A stretch of DNA of 64,000 bases from NCBI RefSeq assembly GCF_013141765.1, contig NZ_WHOD01000049.1, positions 186,001 to 250,000 on the forward strand, read 5' to 3'. The first letter of the stretch is position 1, and each line of letters begins with the position of its first letter. Of this stretch, positions 1-9,519 are shown one piece after another. Made by a program: the position numbers and the translations under genes. Origin of the DNA: Paenibacillus foliorum. GTDB taxonomy: Bacteria > Bacillota > Bacilli > Paenibacillales > NBRC-103111. Below the pieces are notes generated by a model that was given only the letters and a program-made list of their open reading frames with translations, did no database searches and was not told the DNA's origin.

Positions 1-1
1 G

Positions 2-934
2 ATACAGAAGCACACAGAGACAGCCGAAGTACTAATACATCATGCGGATATAGCTCTCCGCTGCACCAAAGAACAGGGACAGCCATCAATCATGATCTAT
101 GATGTAAATCTATTGAAGAATCAGATACACCGCCTGAAGCTAGAAGAGGGACTACTGCAAGCCCTATCCAATGATGAGCTTGAGCTCCACTTCCAACCCC
201 AATTTAATATACATTCGGGCAAAGTCCGCGGATTTGAAGCGCTTGTCCGCTGGCAGCATCCGAAGCTGGGTGCGGTTTCTCCTGGGGAATTCATCCCTAT
301 TGCTGAAGAAAATGGAACCATCTTGCCCATCGGCTTATGGGTGCTGCGACGCGCTTGTGAGCTGTATCAAGAAATGCTGATGGTCCCTTTTCCTGAAGCC
401 GTAATAAGTGTCAACATATCCGCATTGCAGCTTAATGACAGCTACTTTCCTAAGCATGTTTCGCAAATCTTATCAGAAACCGGCTTGCCACCCCATCTAC
501 TTGAGCTTGAAATTACAGAAAGCATGCTTATCGCTTCCATTGATGCCGCTAACATCCGGCTGAAGGAGCTAACACAACTCGGAGTCCGTATCGCTTTGGA
601 CGATTTCGGCACCGGCTATTCTTCACTTCATTATTTGAACCGGCTGCCGCTCCATTTGGTGAAGCTCGACAAATCATTTATCCGTGATATTTGTAAAAAT
701 AACGAAGGCAGGATCACAGAATCGATCATCCGACTTGTTCAAGATCTTGATATTCAAGCCGTTGCAGAGGGGGTAGAATCTTACGACCAATTGTACCTGC
801 TTAAAACATGGAAATGCGATATTGTTCAGGGCTTCCTTCTAAGCAAACCGCTTCGGGAACAAGAAATCGCTGCCTTTATTACCAAGCAGACATCTGTAGC
901 TGAGAACGTTATTACCGCCTCATCCCACCCCTAG
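2..934 (+). CDS. GGDEF-EAL domain protein (cyclic-di-GMP phosphodiesterase), 5' end outside window
   Basis: The reading frame is open from base 2, so the gene starts upstream of the window. The first ~30 visible residues (HHADIALRCTKEQGQ) match the end of a GGDEF domain. The rest is a complete EAL domain of about 250 residues. It carries FEALVRW (the EAL signature), the metal and catalytic positions ITES, DDFGTGYSSL, KLDKSFI and AEGVES. All the acidic residues and the lysine normally needed for hydrolysis of c-di-GMP to pGpG are present, so an active phosphodiesterase is expected. Whether the GGDEF half is catalytic cannot be seen. It converges on the AAA+ gene 33 bp downstream with no clear hairpin between them. 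An HD-GYP protein at 16951-18417 is a second c-di-GMP-type enzyme in the window. Confidence 0.93.
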   Translation: MQKHTETAEVLIHHADIALRCTKEQGQPSIMIYDVNLLKNQIHRLKLEEGLLQALSNDELELHFQPQFNIHSGKVRGFEALVRWQHPKLGAVSPGEFIPIAEENGTILPIGLWVLRRACELYQEMLMVPFPEAVISVNISALQLNDSYFPKHVSQILSETGLPPHLLELEITESMLIASIDAANIRLKELTQLGVRIALDDFGTGYSSLHYLNRLPLHLVKLDKSFIRDICKNNEGRITESIIRLVQDLDIQAVAEGVESYDQLYLLKTWKCDIVQGFLLSKPLREQEIAAFITKQTSVAENVITASSHP

Positions 935-967
935 CTTGATCTCAGCTTCAGAATGCTCCAAATAGAT

Positions 968-3232
968 TTAGAAAAAATCCAGTTCATCTTTGGTCAGAAG
1001 CTTGCCTGTTTTCAGAAGCTCATGCTTTACAGCTTGAAGAAGATGCTTCATAAGAATAGGTGTTCCTGCATCAGCCGCCAAGAAAGCAGCTGAAACCGCA
1101 ATATTTTTAATACCGCCACCCGCTATGGGGAATTTACTGGCTATCAGCTTGAAATCAACATCCTCCCCGATAGGTGCTTCCGCCGGAAACATAGAGCGCC
1201 ATATCTTCTCCCGATAATCTGCATCTGGAAATGGGAACTTAATGATGTAATTAATACGTCGAATAAAAGCATCATCAATATTTCCAAGCAGGTTGGTGGC
1301 AAGTACCGAAATGCCATCGTATTCCTCCATCTTTTGAAGCAAATACGCCGTTTCTATATTTGCATATTTATCATGGGAATCCTTTACCTCTGAACGCTTA
1401 CCAAATAACGCATCCGTCTCATCGAAGAACAAAATCGCATTACTAAGGCGGGCTTCATGAAATATTTCATGGAGATTTTTTTCCGTTTCCCCGATATATT
1501 TGCTTATCACCTGCGACAAGTCGATTTTGTAAAGCTCCAGCTGCAGCTCCTTCGCAACCACCTGCGCCGTCATCGTCTTCCCTGTTCCAGGGGGTCCAGC
1601 AAATAACATGCTCAACCCTTTGCCATAAGCCAGCTTACGCTCAAAGCCCCACTGTCCATAAACGATACTGCGGTATTTCATTTGGTTACATGCATTACGA
1701 AGCTGTTCCTTCTGCTCGCCTGGCAAAATAACGTCCTCCCAAGAATACTTGGAATGGATGCGAGAAGCTTTCTTCTCCAAGCGGTGCTGCACCTGCATGA
1801 AACACGCTTCATACAAGGCTTGCTCGTCTATGGCACCATAAGCCGCGATGCTCCTTACAGCTGGCATTCCAGCACCCGTCCATTCTGTAAAGCCTTGTGC
1901 TAGCGAGAAGGCTCGCCTAATTTGCCCCGCAGTGAATCGAAATTTATCGCCGATTATCCGCCAATCCACAGACATAGAAACGCCGAATTCAGCTGCGAGG
2001 CTTTTCCATAGCGCTTCACGATCCTCGCTTGCTGGCACCTTCAGCTCCATATCGATCACCCATCGTTCCTTTATGTCTGCGGACAGCTTAAGCTGCTTAT
2101 TCGCAAGCAGGAAAAGCAGCCCGCCGTAGCCATTCAAGCTGTGGACAAATGAGCGCAGCTTGTGTTGAGCCGCCGCATCCGGCTCTTCTGGAAACAGCGC
2201 TTCCACATGCGTGAAGCAGAGCACTGCCTGCTGCAAAATAGCTTCTCGCAGCACCTCATCGAGCACCTCCGCAAACGGCCGCTCCGCAAGTGACATGGCT
2301 GCCATATCGGCTATTAGCGCCGATTTGCCAAAGGCATGGCAGCAGTGCTTCGCATGCAGCGTCTTCCCGGCGCCCGACGGGCCCCAGATATGGAACGCTA
2401 GCCGCTTGCGCATGCTCCTCTCCGGGTCGTACATGCCTCGCACGAACGCCTGCATCTGCTGCTGAAGCGCCTGATCAACGCGCAGAGGCTCTGGCGGACT
2501 GTCGCTGTTGAAGCGCTGTGTCATTCGCTTAACAACCTCCGATGGATCGGAGCCGCTCCCGTCGAGCAGATAGCGCACCATCCGCCGATCAAGCACAATC
2601 GGCTGGGAGAGAAGCGATTTCGCTGCAGAAGTCTCATCCCTATGGAGAAAATACTTCGCCAAAGGGCCTGATGACGCAAGCGCCTCCCTTGCCTCCATCA
2701 TATCTGCGGCATTTCTGCAGTTCAATTGAATCAGCAAACTGGCATTTGGATGCTTGCTGGTCAAATCATCCTGCAGGAATCCGAAAACCCGCTCATATTT
2801 ACGATCCATCTCCACTGCCAATGCAGCCACTACGAAGTCACGCTCCCGACCACGCAGTCCGAATGTGTTCACAGCCGCCAGAAGAGGCATATGAACGCCT
2901 GCCTGAACGCTCACAGCTAACCTGTGAGCAATCGCCCTTTCCAGGTTTTCCAACTGCTCCAACACTGCCGCTGCCTCGGGATCATCCGCCCAATCATCCG
3001 CATGCCCAATTATTAGATCCAGGAACTCTTCTTCCGATACGAACAGTCCCTGATAGGGGTCATCCCTCCAGACATCCATGCGCTTTTTTCTGCTGAAATA
3101 TAACCGTTGGAGCCTATAATCAAACAATCGCAATTCATCCGCATAATGCTCCCAGCCATTGGCATAACCTTGTCCGTCCCACCGTTTTTCATCCTCAATC
3201 GTAATGATTCCGTTCAATCTATCGCTATTCAT
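968..3232 (-). CDS. Tandem AAA+ ATPase, 754 residues
   Basis: The protein has two AAA+ modules. The first P-loop is GPSGAGKT at residues 284-291, followed by a weakly conserved Walker B region. The second module is canonical: P-loop GPPGTGKT at about 546-553, Walker B ILFFDETDALFGKR near 595, then a sensor-1 TNLLGNID. The N-terminal ~250 residues are helical and carry no domain I recognise. The C-terminal module resembles FtsH/CDC48-type remodelling ATPases. ATPases of this general plan accompany contractile injection systems, but no sheath, baseplate or spike genes are nearby, so that role is not supported here. It starts at an ATG preceded by GAGGGG. It seems monocistronic. Cytosolic protein remodelling is the safest statement; the substrate is unknown. 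Confidence 0.85.
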   Translation of the reverse strand: MNSDRLNGIITIEDEKRWDGQGYANGWEHYADELRLFDYRLQRLYFSRKKRMDVWRDDPYQGLFVSEEEFLDLIIGHADDWADDPEAAAVLEQLENLERAIAHRLAVSVQAGVHMPLLAAVNTFGLRGRERDFVVAALAVEMDRKYERVFGFLQDDLTSKHPNASLLIQLNCRNAADMMEAREALASSGPLAKYFLHRDETSAAKSLLSQPIVLDRRMVRYLLDGSGSDPSEVVKRMTQRFNSDSPPEPLRVDQALQQQMQAFVRGMYDPERSMRKRLAFHIWGPSGAGKTLHAKHCCHAFGKSALIADMAAMSLAERPFAEVLDEVLREAILQQAVLCFTHVEALFPEEPDAAAQHKLRSFVHSLNGYGGLLFLLANKQLKLSADIKERWVIDMELKVPASEDREALWKSLAAEFGVSMSVDWRIIGDKFRFTAGQIRRAFSLAQGFTEWTGAGMPAVRSIAAYGAIDEQALYEACFMQVQHRLEKKASRIHSKYSWEDVILPGEQKEQLRNACNQMKYRSIVYGQWGFERKLAYGKGLSMLFAGPPGTGKTMTAQVVAKELQLELYKIDLSQVISKYIGETEKNLHEIFHEARLSNAILFFDETDALFGKRSEVKDSHDKYANIETAYLLQKMEEYDGISVLATNLLGNIDDAFIRRINYIIKFPFPDADYREKIWRSMFPAEAPIGEDVDFKLIASKFPIAGGGIKNIAVSAAFLAADAGTPILMKHLLQAVKHELLKTGKLLTKDELDFF

Positions 3233-3407
3233 ATAACCCCTCGAAATAGTTAGAATGTGGGTAAAATTGGTTAATAACGTATAATTTCATTCCCTTCATC
3301 TTATCAGACATTCATGGAACATAGAAGACCAGGCTTCGCAATCCATGTGTCCGCATGCCCCCAAAATTAATCCACCAGCTTCGAATTGTATCTTCTACTT
3401 CTTATAA

Positions 3408-5051
<1,644 letters not shown>

Positions 5052-5080
5052 GACGGTGATCAGCTTCTCTATTATTCCAA

Positions 5081-5107
5081 GGGCGGCCGCAAGGCCGTCC
5101 TTTTCCA
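5081..5107 (+). terminator. Intrinsic terminator of the MFS gene
   Basis: GGGCGGCC and GGCCGTCC form an 8-bp stem (one G-U) around a GCAA tetraloop, followed by TTTTCC. It lies 30 bp after the MFS stop and before the convergent desaturase gene. Confidence 0.85.
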
Positions 5108-5138
5108 TTCTCTTTTCACAGAATATCTCAATCAGCCC

Positions 5139-6050
5139 TCAGCTTACACCTTTAGCTGCCAACCGTTCGCTAATTCTTTTCAGCTTGCTGTGATAGATGA
5201 GCAGATCCTGCTTAGCTGCCTCTGACTCCGAGCGGCTTGGCTGCAGCTTTTCAATCGCCCAAAATTGAATTAAATAATCAAAAACTTGGTTAAAATAAGA
5301 TACTGGCCCATAATTAGCCTCTTTAGATATCATTTCCATCCGCTCTTTGAACTGAGGCATCTCTCTGCCTGGCATAGCAAAGCTCGTCATCGCCTTATGG
5401 ATATAATAAATGAAGTTATGATCTACCCCAAGGTAGCCCTTAACTGCGTCACGATAAAAAGCAAAATGCAGCGTTTCATCCTTCGCAATTCTGCGCAGAA
5501 GCTTGGCAAGCCGTGGATCGTAAGGTGTAGCTGCTTTTGCCACATTGTTATAAAACACCATCGTAGCCAGCTCTTGGATAGCCGTATATACCATCGTTTC
5601 CATTGCTGTATCAAAATCAGGTACAAACCCTGCTTCCACTACTCCCTTACGGAGACGATGAAGCTCATGAGGATCTGCGTTGCGCGTAATGATTAAATAG
5701 GTTTCAAGTAAGGATGAATGCTGGTCTTCTTCCGCAACCCACGTATGAACAAAATCCTGCAAAACCTGCAAAGATCCTTTGAAGGTAACAGCTAAATGAT
5801 GATAAAAGAAAGGAAGATTGACTTCTGTTAAAAGGGAGGTTTCTACCGCTGTATAAATCGGCAGGGGAAGATTTCGCTGCTCAGGAGCCCATGGCTCTTC
5901 TATAAAACTGCGCCCCAATTCCCAAGGAATAAATTCGTGATAGCTCCAATCGATACTTGCAGCACGTTCACGATGCTGTCTATATAATTCCGTTAAAAAA
6001 GGCTCTAATTTGGGATCAAATACGTTCAATTTGTAGTTTTCTGTCGGCAT
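5139..6050 (-). CDS. Soluble acyl-ACP desaturase-like ferritin-fold di-iron protein
   Basis: This 303-residue all-helical protein carries the paired di-iron ligand motifs of the FA_desaturase_2 family. They are an early helix Glu (LLTEVNL), EEDQH, a later Glu (IQELATM) and DETLH. These are the positions that bind the two irons in plant stearoyl-ACP desaturase and mycobacterial DesA proteins. The reaction would be O2- and ferredoxin-dependent insertion of a double bond into acyl-ACP, or a related acyl substrate. Length is close to the bacterial members. The start ATG follows AAAGGAGG. It is divergent from the cold-shock gene next door. Since both unsaturated lipid and cold-shock protein are cold responses, shared control is possible but not shown. 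A different oxidase in the same fold cannot be excluded. Confidence 0.82.
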   Translation of the reverse strand: MPTENYKLNVFDPKLEPFLTELYRQHRERAASIDWSYHEFIPWELGRSFIEEPWAPEQRNLPLPIYTAVETSLLTEVNLPFFYHHLAVTFKGSLQVLQDFVHTWVAEEDQHSSLLETYLIITRNADPHELHRLRKGVVEAGFVPDFDTAMETMVYTAIQELATMVFYNNVAKAATPYDPRLAKLLRRIAKDETLHFAFYRDAVKGYLGVDHNFIYYIHKAMTSFAMPGREMPQFKERMEMISKEANYGPVSYFNQVFDYLIQFWAIEKLQPSRSESEAAKQDLLIYHSKLKRISERLAAKGVS

Positions 6051-6113
6051 TAGCGGCCTCCTTTAATCGCTTAACATTACAGGTAAAATTAAGCCAAGTC
6101 AAATGTTAATTTG

Positions 6114-6142
6114 TTGTGATAACTTGTAAAATGTGGTATCAT
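6114..6142 (+). promoter_or_regulatory. Promoter of csp copy 1
   Basis: TTGTGA (6114-6119), a 17-bp spacer and TATCAT (6137-6142) with an upstream TG one base away (extended -10, TGGTATCAT). The predicted start near 6149 gives an untranslated leader of about 131 nt. Csp copy 2 has a similar extended -10 (TGGTAAGAT) and the same leader length. Confidence 0.6.
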
Positions 6143-6148
6143 TGCCTT

Positions 6149-6280
6149 ATACACATTCGGATTTGAATTCACATATTAGAAAGGGTTATCAATTCGATTT
6201 TTGGGGTAATCTTTCTAATGTGTGAATTTTTCGTTCATGCATATAAAAATGAGTAAAAGCTATTGGAGGTTTTTAAGAAG
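6149..6280 (+). ncRNA. Structured 5' leader of csp copy 1 (probable RNA thermosensor)
   Basis: A stem of about 18 bp pairs 6165-6183 (GAATTCACATATTAGAAAG) with 6211-6229 (CTTTCTAATGTGTGAATTT), enclosing 27 nt. T residues follow the 3' arm. The block AAGGGTTATCA (6181-6191) and both arm ends are also found in the leader of csp copy 2. There the pair next to ATT/AAT changes from A-T to G-C, a compensatory change. Long structured leaders that refold in the cold are known for cspA-type mRNAs. That this one acts the same way is inference. The RBS GGAGG at 6265-6269 is outside the stem. Confidence 0.7.
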
Positions 6281-6481
6281 ATGGAAACAGGTACAGTGAA
6301 ATGGTTTAACGCAGAAAAGGGTTTCGGTTTTATTGAAGTAGAAGGCGGCAAGGATGTATTCGTACACTTTAGCGCAATTACAGGGGATGGCTACAAATCT
6401 CTTGAAGAAGGACAACGCGTACAATTTAACGTTGTTCAAGGCAATCGCGGACCACAAGCTGAAAACGTTGTGAAACTGTAA
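6281..6481 (+). CDS. Cold-shock protein, CspA/CspB family (copy 1)
   Basis: A 66-residue single cold-shock domain with RNP1 (KGFGFI) and RNP2 (VFVHF), and the family ending ENVVKL. It binds single-stranded RNA and DNA and acts as an RNA chaperone and, in studied relatives, as an antiterminator. The ATG at 6281 is chosen because GGAGG lies 11 bases upstream. A TTG at 6263 overlaps that RBS and is unlikely. It differs from copy 2 (9520-9720) at only a few positions (E/Q at residue 2, GGKD/GGND, GDGY/GEGF, LEE/LDE). A ydjO gene follows after a terminator, as in copy 2. Confidence 0.97.
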   Translation: METGTVKWFNAEKGFGFIEVEGGKDVFVHFSAITGDGYKSLEEGQRVQFNVVQGNRGPQAENVVKL

Positions 6482-6499
6482 GGTTTCATCAGAGGGAGA

Positions 6500-6526
6500 G
6501 AACTGCTCGTCCGGGCAGTTCTTTTT
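6500..6526 (+). terminator. Terminator between csp copy 1 and ydjO copy 1
   Basis: GAACTGC and GCAGTTC enclose an 8-nt loop and are followed by five T. It lies 18 bp after the csp stop. ydjO begins 160 bp further on in the same direction. Confidence 0.88.
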
Positions 6527-6544
6527 CAGTGACAAGCAACGTAT

Positions 6545-6618
6545 ATATAAAGGGCTCCGCTTACCTCGATAAACGAGAACGTCCTTTCTAAGGAACGGAA
6601 CGTTTCCTCCGCTATCTT
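6545..6618 (+). repeat. Two degenerate copies of the short intergenic repeat
   Basis: ATATAAAGGGCTCCGCTTA (near 6545-6565) and CTAAGGAACGGAACGTTTCC followed by TCCGCTATC (near 6586-6618) resemble the ATAAGGnA...TTCCGC repeat seen at 33.8, 35.2 and 59.8-60.0 kb. The match is imperfect and the first copy is shortened. Confidence 0.35.
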
Positions 6619-6685
6619 GCTCTTGGCCATCGCTACAAATCCTTACAATGGAATTCGCACCGCACAAACCGAAGGAGGGTTCATC

Positions 6686-6886
6686 TTGTATTTTTCTAAG
6701 AAAACCATGGAACCGGTTCAGGAAGAACAGACATCCGTTTGGATGTGCAGTAAAGAAGGATGCTCATGCTGGATGCGTGAGAACTTTTCACTAGAGAAAA
6801 GTCCACTATGTCCTATATGTCATTCCGAGATGGTCAAGGATACAAAGATGCTTCCCTTACTTTTCAATCACCACAAAACACACTAA
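6686..6886 (+). CDS. YdjO-family cold-inducible zinc-ribbon-like protein (copy 1)
   Basis: A 66-residue protein with W-x-C-x4-C-x2-W (VWMCSKEGCSCW) followed by C-P-x-C (CPICHSEM) and the closing KMLPLL. The four cysteines are spaced like a small zinc ribbon. It matches the YdjO family, named for a cold-induced Bacillus protein of unknown biochemical role. The TTG at 6686 is chosen because GAAGGAGGG ends 6 bases before it, and the resulting protein begins like copy 2 (MYFSKK versus MYYRRK). It follows csp copy 1 with a terminator between. Zinc binding is inferred from the cysteines. The same ribbon appears fused to the helicase at 51704-54016. Confidence 0.82.
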   Translation: MYFSKKTMEPVQEEQTSVWMCSKEGCSCWMRENFSLEKSPLCPICHSEMVKDTKMLPLLFNHHKTH

Positions 6887-6927
6887 ATGCCGCAGCCTAC
6901 GAGCTGCGACCATACAAGGATAACCGG

Positions 6928-6997
6928 CTGCGCTCATCCTTCAAGGACGAGCGCAGTTGTCAAAAGTTGAGCGTAGCGAAGTATACAACTATACTTC
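6928..6997 (+). other. Two further hairpins after ydjO copy 1
   Basis: 6928-6956 (CTGCGCTC/GAGCGCAG plus TCCTT/AAGGA) is an almost perfect 13-bp stem without a T-run. 6978-6997 (GAAGTATA, CAAC loop, TATACTTC) is a perfect 8-bp stem. They precede the true terminator at 7012-7043, so the ydjO transcript may carry three 3' hairpins. Confidence 0.6.
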
Positions 6998-7011
6998 CAA
7001 TTCACCAGAAA

Positions 7012-7043
7012 GGCACTAACCGCAAGCGGCTAGTGCCTTTTTT
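7012..7043 (+). terminator. Terminator of ydjO copy 1
   Basis: GGCACTA and TAGTGCC pair, with an inner CCGC/GCGG, and are followed by TTTTTT. Confidence 0.9.
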
Positions 7044-7129
7044 CGTGCGTACCCCGTAAGTATACTTCCGGACAATTCTGTCAATGCTTATTAGTAGATT
7101 GATAGATTCGAAGCCGGGGGATACATACT

Positions 7130-7882
7130 ATGAAGCGGATGATAGAATACAGTGTAATCATCTTACTTGCAATAGGAATAGCAGTAAGCTTATGGACTGT
7201 ACATGCAGACGCAGATGCAGCTAATCCAGATTTGGAATACCTGATTCCTTTATCCAAGCAAATTATAACCTCCGACAAAAAGGTGATCATTAAGCATACG
7301 AGCAGTTACCGATCATTCACTAGTAAAGAAAGCTTTGCCCAAATTGGCAGAGAGGTTAGCGAACAACTAAACTTACCAAGCAGCAGCGCGATCATTGAAG
7401 GACAGGATCATCTACTCTACCAAGCTGAAGCTGTCGATTCAGAAGGAATCGAAACAAAGCTTCTATGGATCGGATTCCCCAACGGGAGCTCTGAGCTAAT
7501 AATAAGTGCAGAAGCGAACCACCTACAAAATGCTGATTCTATCGTGAAGGTTCAGAAGCAATTAGCGGGCAACCTTAAAGCTATGGGCGTAAAGCCAAGC
7601 TGGAATATAATGATTCAAGGCTCCGCAGCCCTAAGCTCCTCATTAAAAGAACAAGATGCATCGCTGCTGCCCTTATTCACCAAACAATTGCAAGCTCATG
7701 AGATCAATCGTTATGAAGATGCCGGAAGCCTCAGCATTTCTTACTACTCCCCACAGATTAGCAATACCACAGCAATAGGAGAAAAAGAAAAGATGAACCT
7801 CCAATTGGCGGTTCACCGAAATTCGATTACGCAGCAGCAACGGATTACCATTGGCTCTCCTGCGATTTCAATAGAATATTAA
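7130..7882 (+). CDS. YwmB-like secreted or membrane-anchored protein
   Basis: A 250-residue protein with one N-terminal hydrophobic segment (residues ~7-24) that could be a signal peptide or anchor, and a soluble remainder of about 220 residues. The C-terminal stretch (WNIMIQG, EDAGSLSISYYSP, MNLQLAVHR, ITIGSPAI) is what I associate with the YwmB family (named for a TATA-box-binding-like fold; role unknown). In Bacillus, ywmB lies near cell-wall and sporulation genes, but here it stands alone between a cold-shock module and a HIT gene. There is only a weak RBS (GGGGGAT). The identification rests on remembered family features and should be confirmed by profile search. Confidence 0.65.
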   Translation: MKRMIEYSVIILLAIGIAVSLWTVHADADAANPDLEYLIPLSKQIITSDKKVIIKHTSSYRSFTSKESFAQIGREVSEQLNLPSSSAIIEGQDHLLYQAEAVDSEGIETKLLWIGFPNGSSELIISAEANHLQNADSIVKVQKQLAGNLKAMGVKPSWNIMIQGSAALSSSLKEQDASLLPLFTKQLQAHEINRYEDAGSLSISYYSPQISNTTAIGEKEKMNLQLAVHRNSITQQQRITIGSPAISIEY

Positions 7883-7895
7883 TACTCTTCAAGCC

Positions 7896-8315
7896 TTATA
7901 AGTGCTGCTTAATTTTGTTAATAACTTCTTCATATTCTCCATCGGTAAGCTGCTTATTATCGGCAGGACTCATTTCAAACATCTTGCCCCATGCTGCTCC
8001 ATCCTTATATTTAGGCACAATATGGAAATGTACATGCGGCATTGTATCACCGAACGCACCATAATTGATTTTATCCGGCGAGAATGCCTGTTCAATGGCT
8101 TTCGCTACTTGTGCAACATCGCGCATATAAGCGTCCTGCTTGTCCTGTGACAGATGGAAAAACTCAGTTTGATGATCATTTAATGCTACGATACAGCGAC
8201 CTCTGTAGGTTTGCTCCCGAAATAAAAACAATGTAGAAACTCTTAGCTTACCGATTTCAATCATTATCTTTTCTTGTCTCTCATCTTGAGCGCAATAAAT
8301 ACAATCTTGGGACAT
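7896..8315 (-). CDS. HIT family nucleotide hydrolase/transferase
   Basis: A 139-residue histidine-triad protein with the active-site motif HVHFHIVPK, where the middle histidine is the nucleophile that attacks the alpha-phosphate of nucleotide conjugates such as AMP-lysine or Ap4A. A CxxC near the N-terminus (CIYC) matches zinc-binding HIT members. The ATG is preceded by GAGGAG at proper distance. It is monocistronic and convergent with the YwmB-like gene, with only 13 bp between stops. The natural substrate cannot be read from sequence. Confidence 0.92.
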   Translation of the reverse strand: MSQDCIYCAQDERQEKIMIEIGKLRVSTLFLFREQTYRGRCIVALNDHQTEFFHLSQDKQDAYMRDVAQVAKAIEQAFSPDKINYGAFGDTMPHVHFHIVPKYKDGAAWGKMFEMSPADNKQLTDGEYEEVINKIKQHL

Positions 8316-8516
8316 TGATTATCTCTCCTCAAATAAGTTTATTGGTACCTACTATTTCCCCGTATAATGGATCTCATACTCCATACTAGTCAACTACTGC
8401 CATTTTGTCTATAACATACTTTCGAATAAATAGATTTAATTTTCTGAATTATTGAACTATAATAGAATTAGAACTACCAGAGTTACTCTTCACACTTTAA
8501 ACTAGGAGGGGTTCTC

Positions 8517-9095
8517 ATGAACGGCAATATTGAAAGCGGTACCATTATCGTTTTTGTAGGCACTAGCGGTTCGGGTAGAAAAACAATTGCCCATCAACTC
8601 GGCAAAGAACTTGGCTTCCAATACGTGATATCTCACACTACAAGACCTTCACGCCCTAAAGAAACAGAGGGGAAAGATTATTACTTTACTTCCAGGCAGG
8701 CATTTATTGAGGCTGATATTCGCGGGGAATTCATACAGACAGTCGAGCTCGACAACCATTTTTATGGTATTAATAAAGCAGATGTCACAGCAGCGTTGCA
8801 AGTGAGCCCGGTTATCTATGTAATTGTTAATCGATCTGGAGCGAATAAATTAAAGTATGAATTTGGGGATAAGGCCATTCGGATATTCATTTATGTTAAT
8901 AAACAATTGATTCTGGAAAGACTTCAAGCCAGAGCGGTATCCGAAGAAATCATTCGTCATTATATGGACCACTACATTGAAGAGGTTTCCTACCGTAAGG
9001 ACTGTGAGCATGTGTTCGAAAACCTCGACTTGGATGAAACCAAAGCTCGTATCAAAGAATCCATCCTCACCCATTTACCCGCAACAATGAGTTAA
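8517..9095 (+). CDS. Guanylate-kinase-like protein with an altered P-loop
   Basis: A 192-residue protein that follows the guanylate kinase pattern: P-loop region near residue 14-22, SHTTRPSRPKE...GKDYYF (the GMP-binding loop), then a long helical LID and tail. The P-loop reads GTSGSGRKT, where guanylate kinases have GxSGxGKxT, so the invariant lysine is replaced by arginine or displaced by one residue. It is therefore probably a paralogue of the housekeeping Gmk rather than Gmk itself, and its activity is uncertain. Strong RBS AGGAGGGG; single-gene unit ending at a good terminator. The location between the two inverted csp modules may be coincidental. Confidence 0.8.
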   Translation: MNGNIESGTIIVFVGTSGSGRKTIAHQLGKELGFQYVISHTTRPSRPKETEGKDYYFTSRQAFIEADIRGEFIQTVELDNHFYGINKADVTAALQVSPVIYVIVNRSGANKLKYEFGDKAIRIFIYVNKQLILERLQARAVSEEIIRHYMDHYIEEVSYRKDCEHVFENLDLDETKARIKESILTHLPATMS

Positions 9096-9106
9096 GTAGC
9101 ATTATT

Positions 9107-9147
9107 GGAGCTCACCCCTCCACACTCTCAGGGGTAGCTCCTTTTTT
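9107..9147 (+). terminator. Terminator of the guanylate-kinase-like gene
   Basis: GGAGCT-ACCCCT pairs with AGGGGT-AGCTCC, followed by TTTTTT. Confidence 0.92.
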
Positions 9148-9152
9148 ACGTA

Positions 9153-9191
9153 CAAAAAAACCGCTTTCCGTCTAATGCGGTACAAGCGGTT
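9153..9191 (-). terminator. Terminator of ydjO copy 2
   Basis: Read on the minus strand, AACCGCTT and AAGCGGTT pair across a 17-nt loop and run into a stretch of seven T. Confidence 0.82.
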
Positions 9192-9205
9192 GATCAGGTC
9201 AGCGG

Positions 9206-9436
9206 CTACAGAATCTGCACGCCTTTCTTAACCGATTTCAAATCGCGGTTTGTGTTAACAAGAAGCGGAAGCATCTTCATGCTGCTCTCCATCAAGGAAT
9301 TACATTGATGACAAGTCGGCACGTACTCGAATGCAAAGTTGTCCCGCATCCAGCCATTGCAACCTTCTTTCGAGCATGACCAAATGGCAGTATTCTCCTC
9401 CGGAAGATCCTCTAACGATTTTCTTCGATAGTACAT
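9206..9436 (-). CDS. YdjO-family cold-inducible zinc-ribbon-like protein (copy 2)
   Basis: A 76-residue paralogue of 6686-6886 with the same core: IWSCSKEGCNGWMRDNF, then CHQC and MKMLPLL. The second pair is CHQC rather than CPIC. The C-terminal tail is about 10 residues longer. The ATG at 9436 is chosen because GGGAGG lies 4-5 bases upstream and the protein then begins like copy 1. Its start is only 83 bp after the csp stop, and the csp terminator hairpin with its T-run ends about 29 bases before the start codon. There is almost no room for a separate promoter, so its expression probably depends on read-through from csp. Confidence 0.82.
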   Translation of the reverse strand: MYYRRKSLEDLPEENTAIWSCSKEGCNGWMRDNFAFEYVPTCHQCNSLMESSMKMLPLLVNTNRDLKSVKKGVQIL

Positions 9437-9464
9437 GGTTAGCCTCCCTTTTGATTGCACAACC

Positions 9465-9502
9465 AAAAAAGAAAACTGCCCTCAACGCATGTTAAGGGCA
9501 GT
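9465..9502 (-). terminator. Terminator between csp copy 2 and ydjO copy 2 (possible attenuator)
   Basis: On the minus strand ACTGCCCT and AGGGCAGT pair across 12 nt (TAACATGCGTTG), then TTTCTTTTTT. It lies 18 bp past the csp stop and about 29 bp before the ydjO ATG, so it controls whether ydjO is transcribed from the csp promoter. Confidence 0.88.
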
Positions 9503-9519
9503 CGGTTTCTACTGTAATA

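Noticed and set aside
2542..3096. Long antisense frame inside the AAA+ gene (and similar ones at 4052-4528, 26885-27427, 55186-55662, 56248-56688)
   Set aside because: They overlap strongly supported genes fully, have no RBS or family motifs, and are explained by codon bias of the real gene.
968..3232. Contractile injection system locus
   Set aside because: The ATPase is alone; no sheath, tube, baseplate or spike genes lie nearby.
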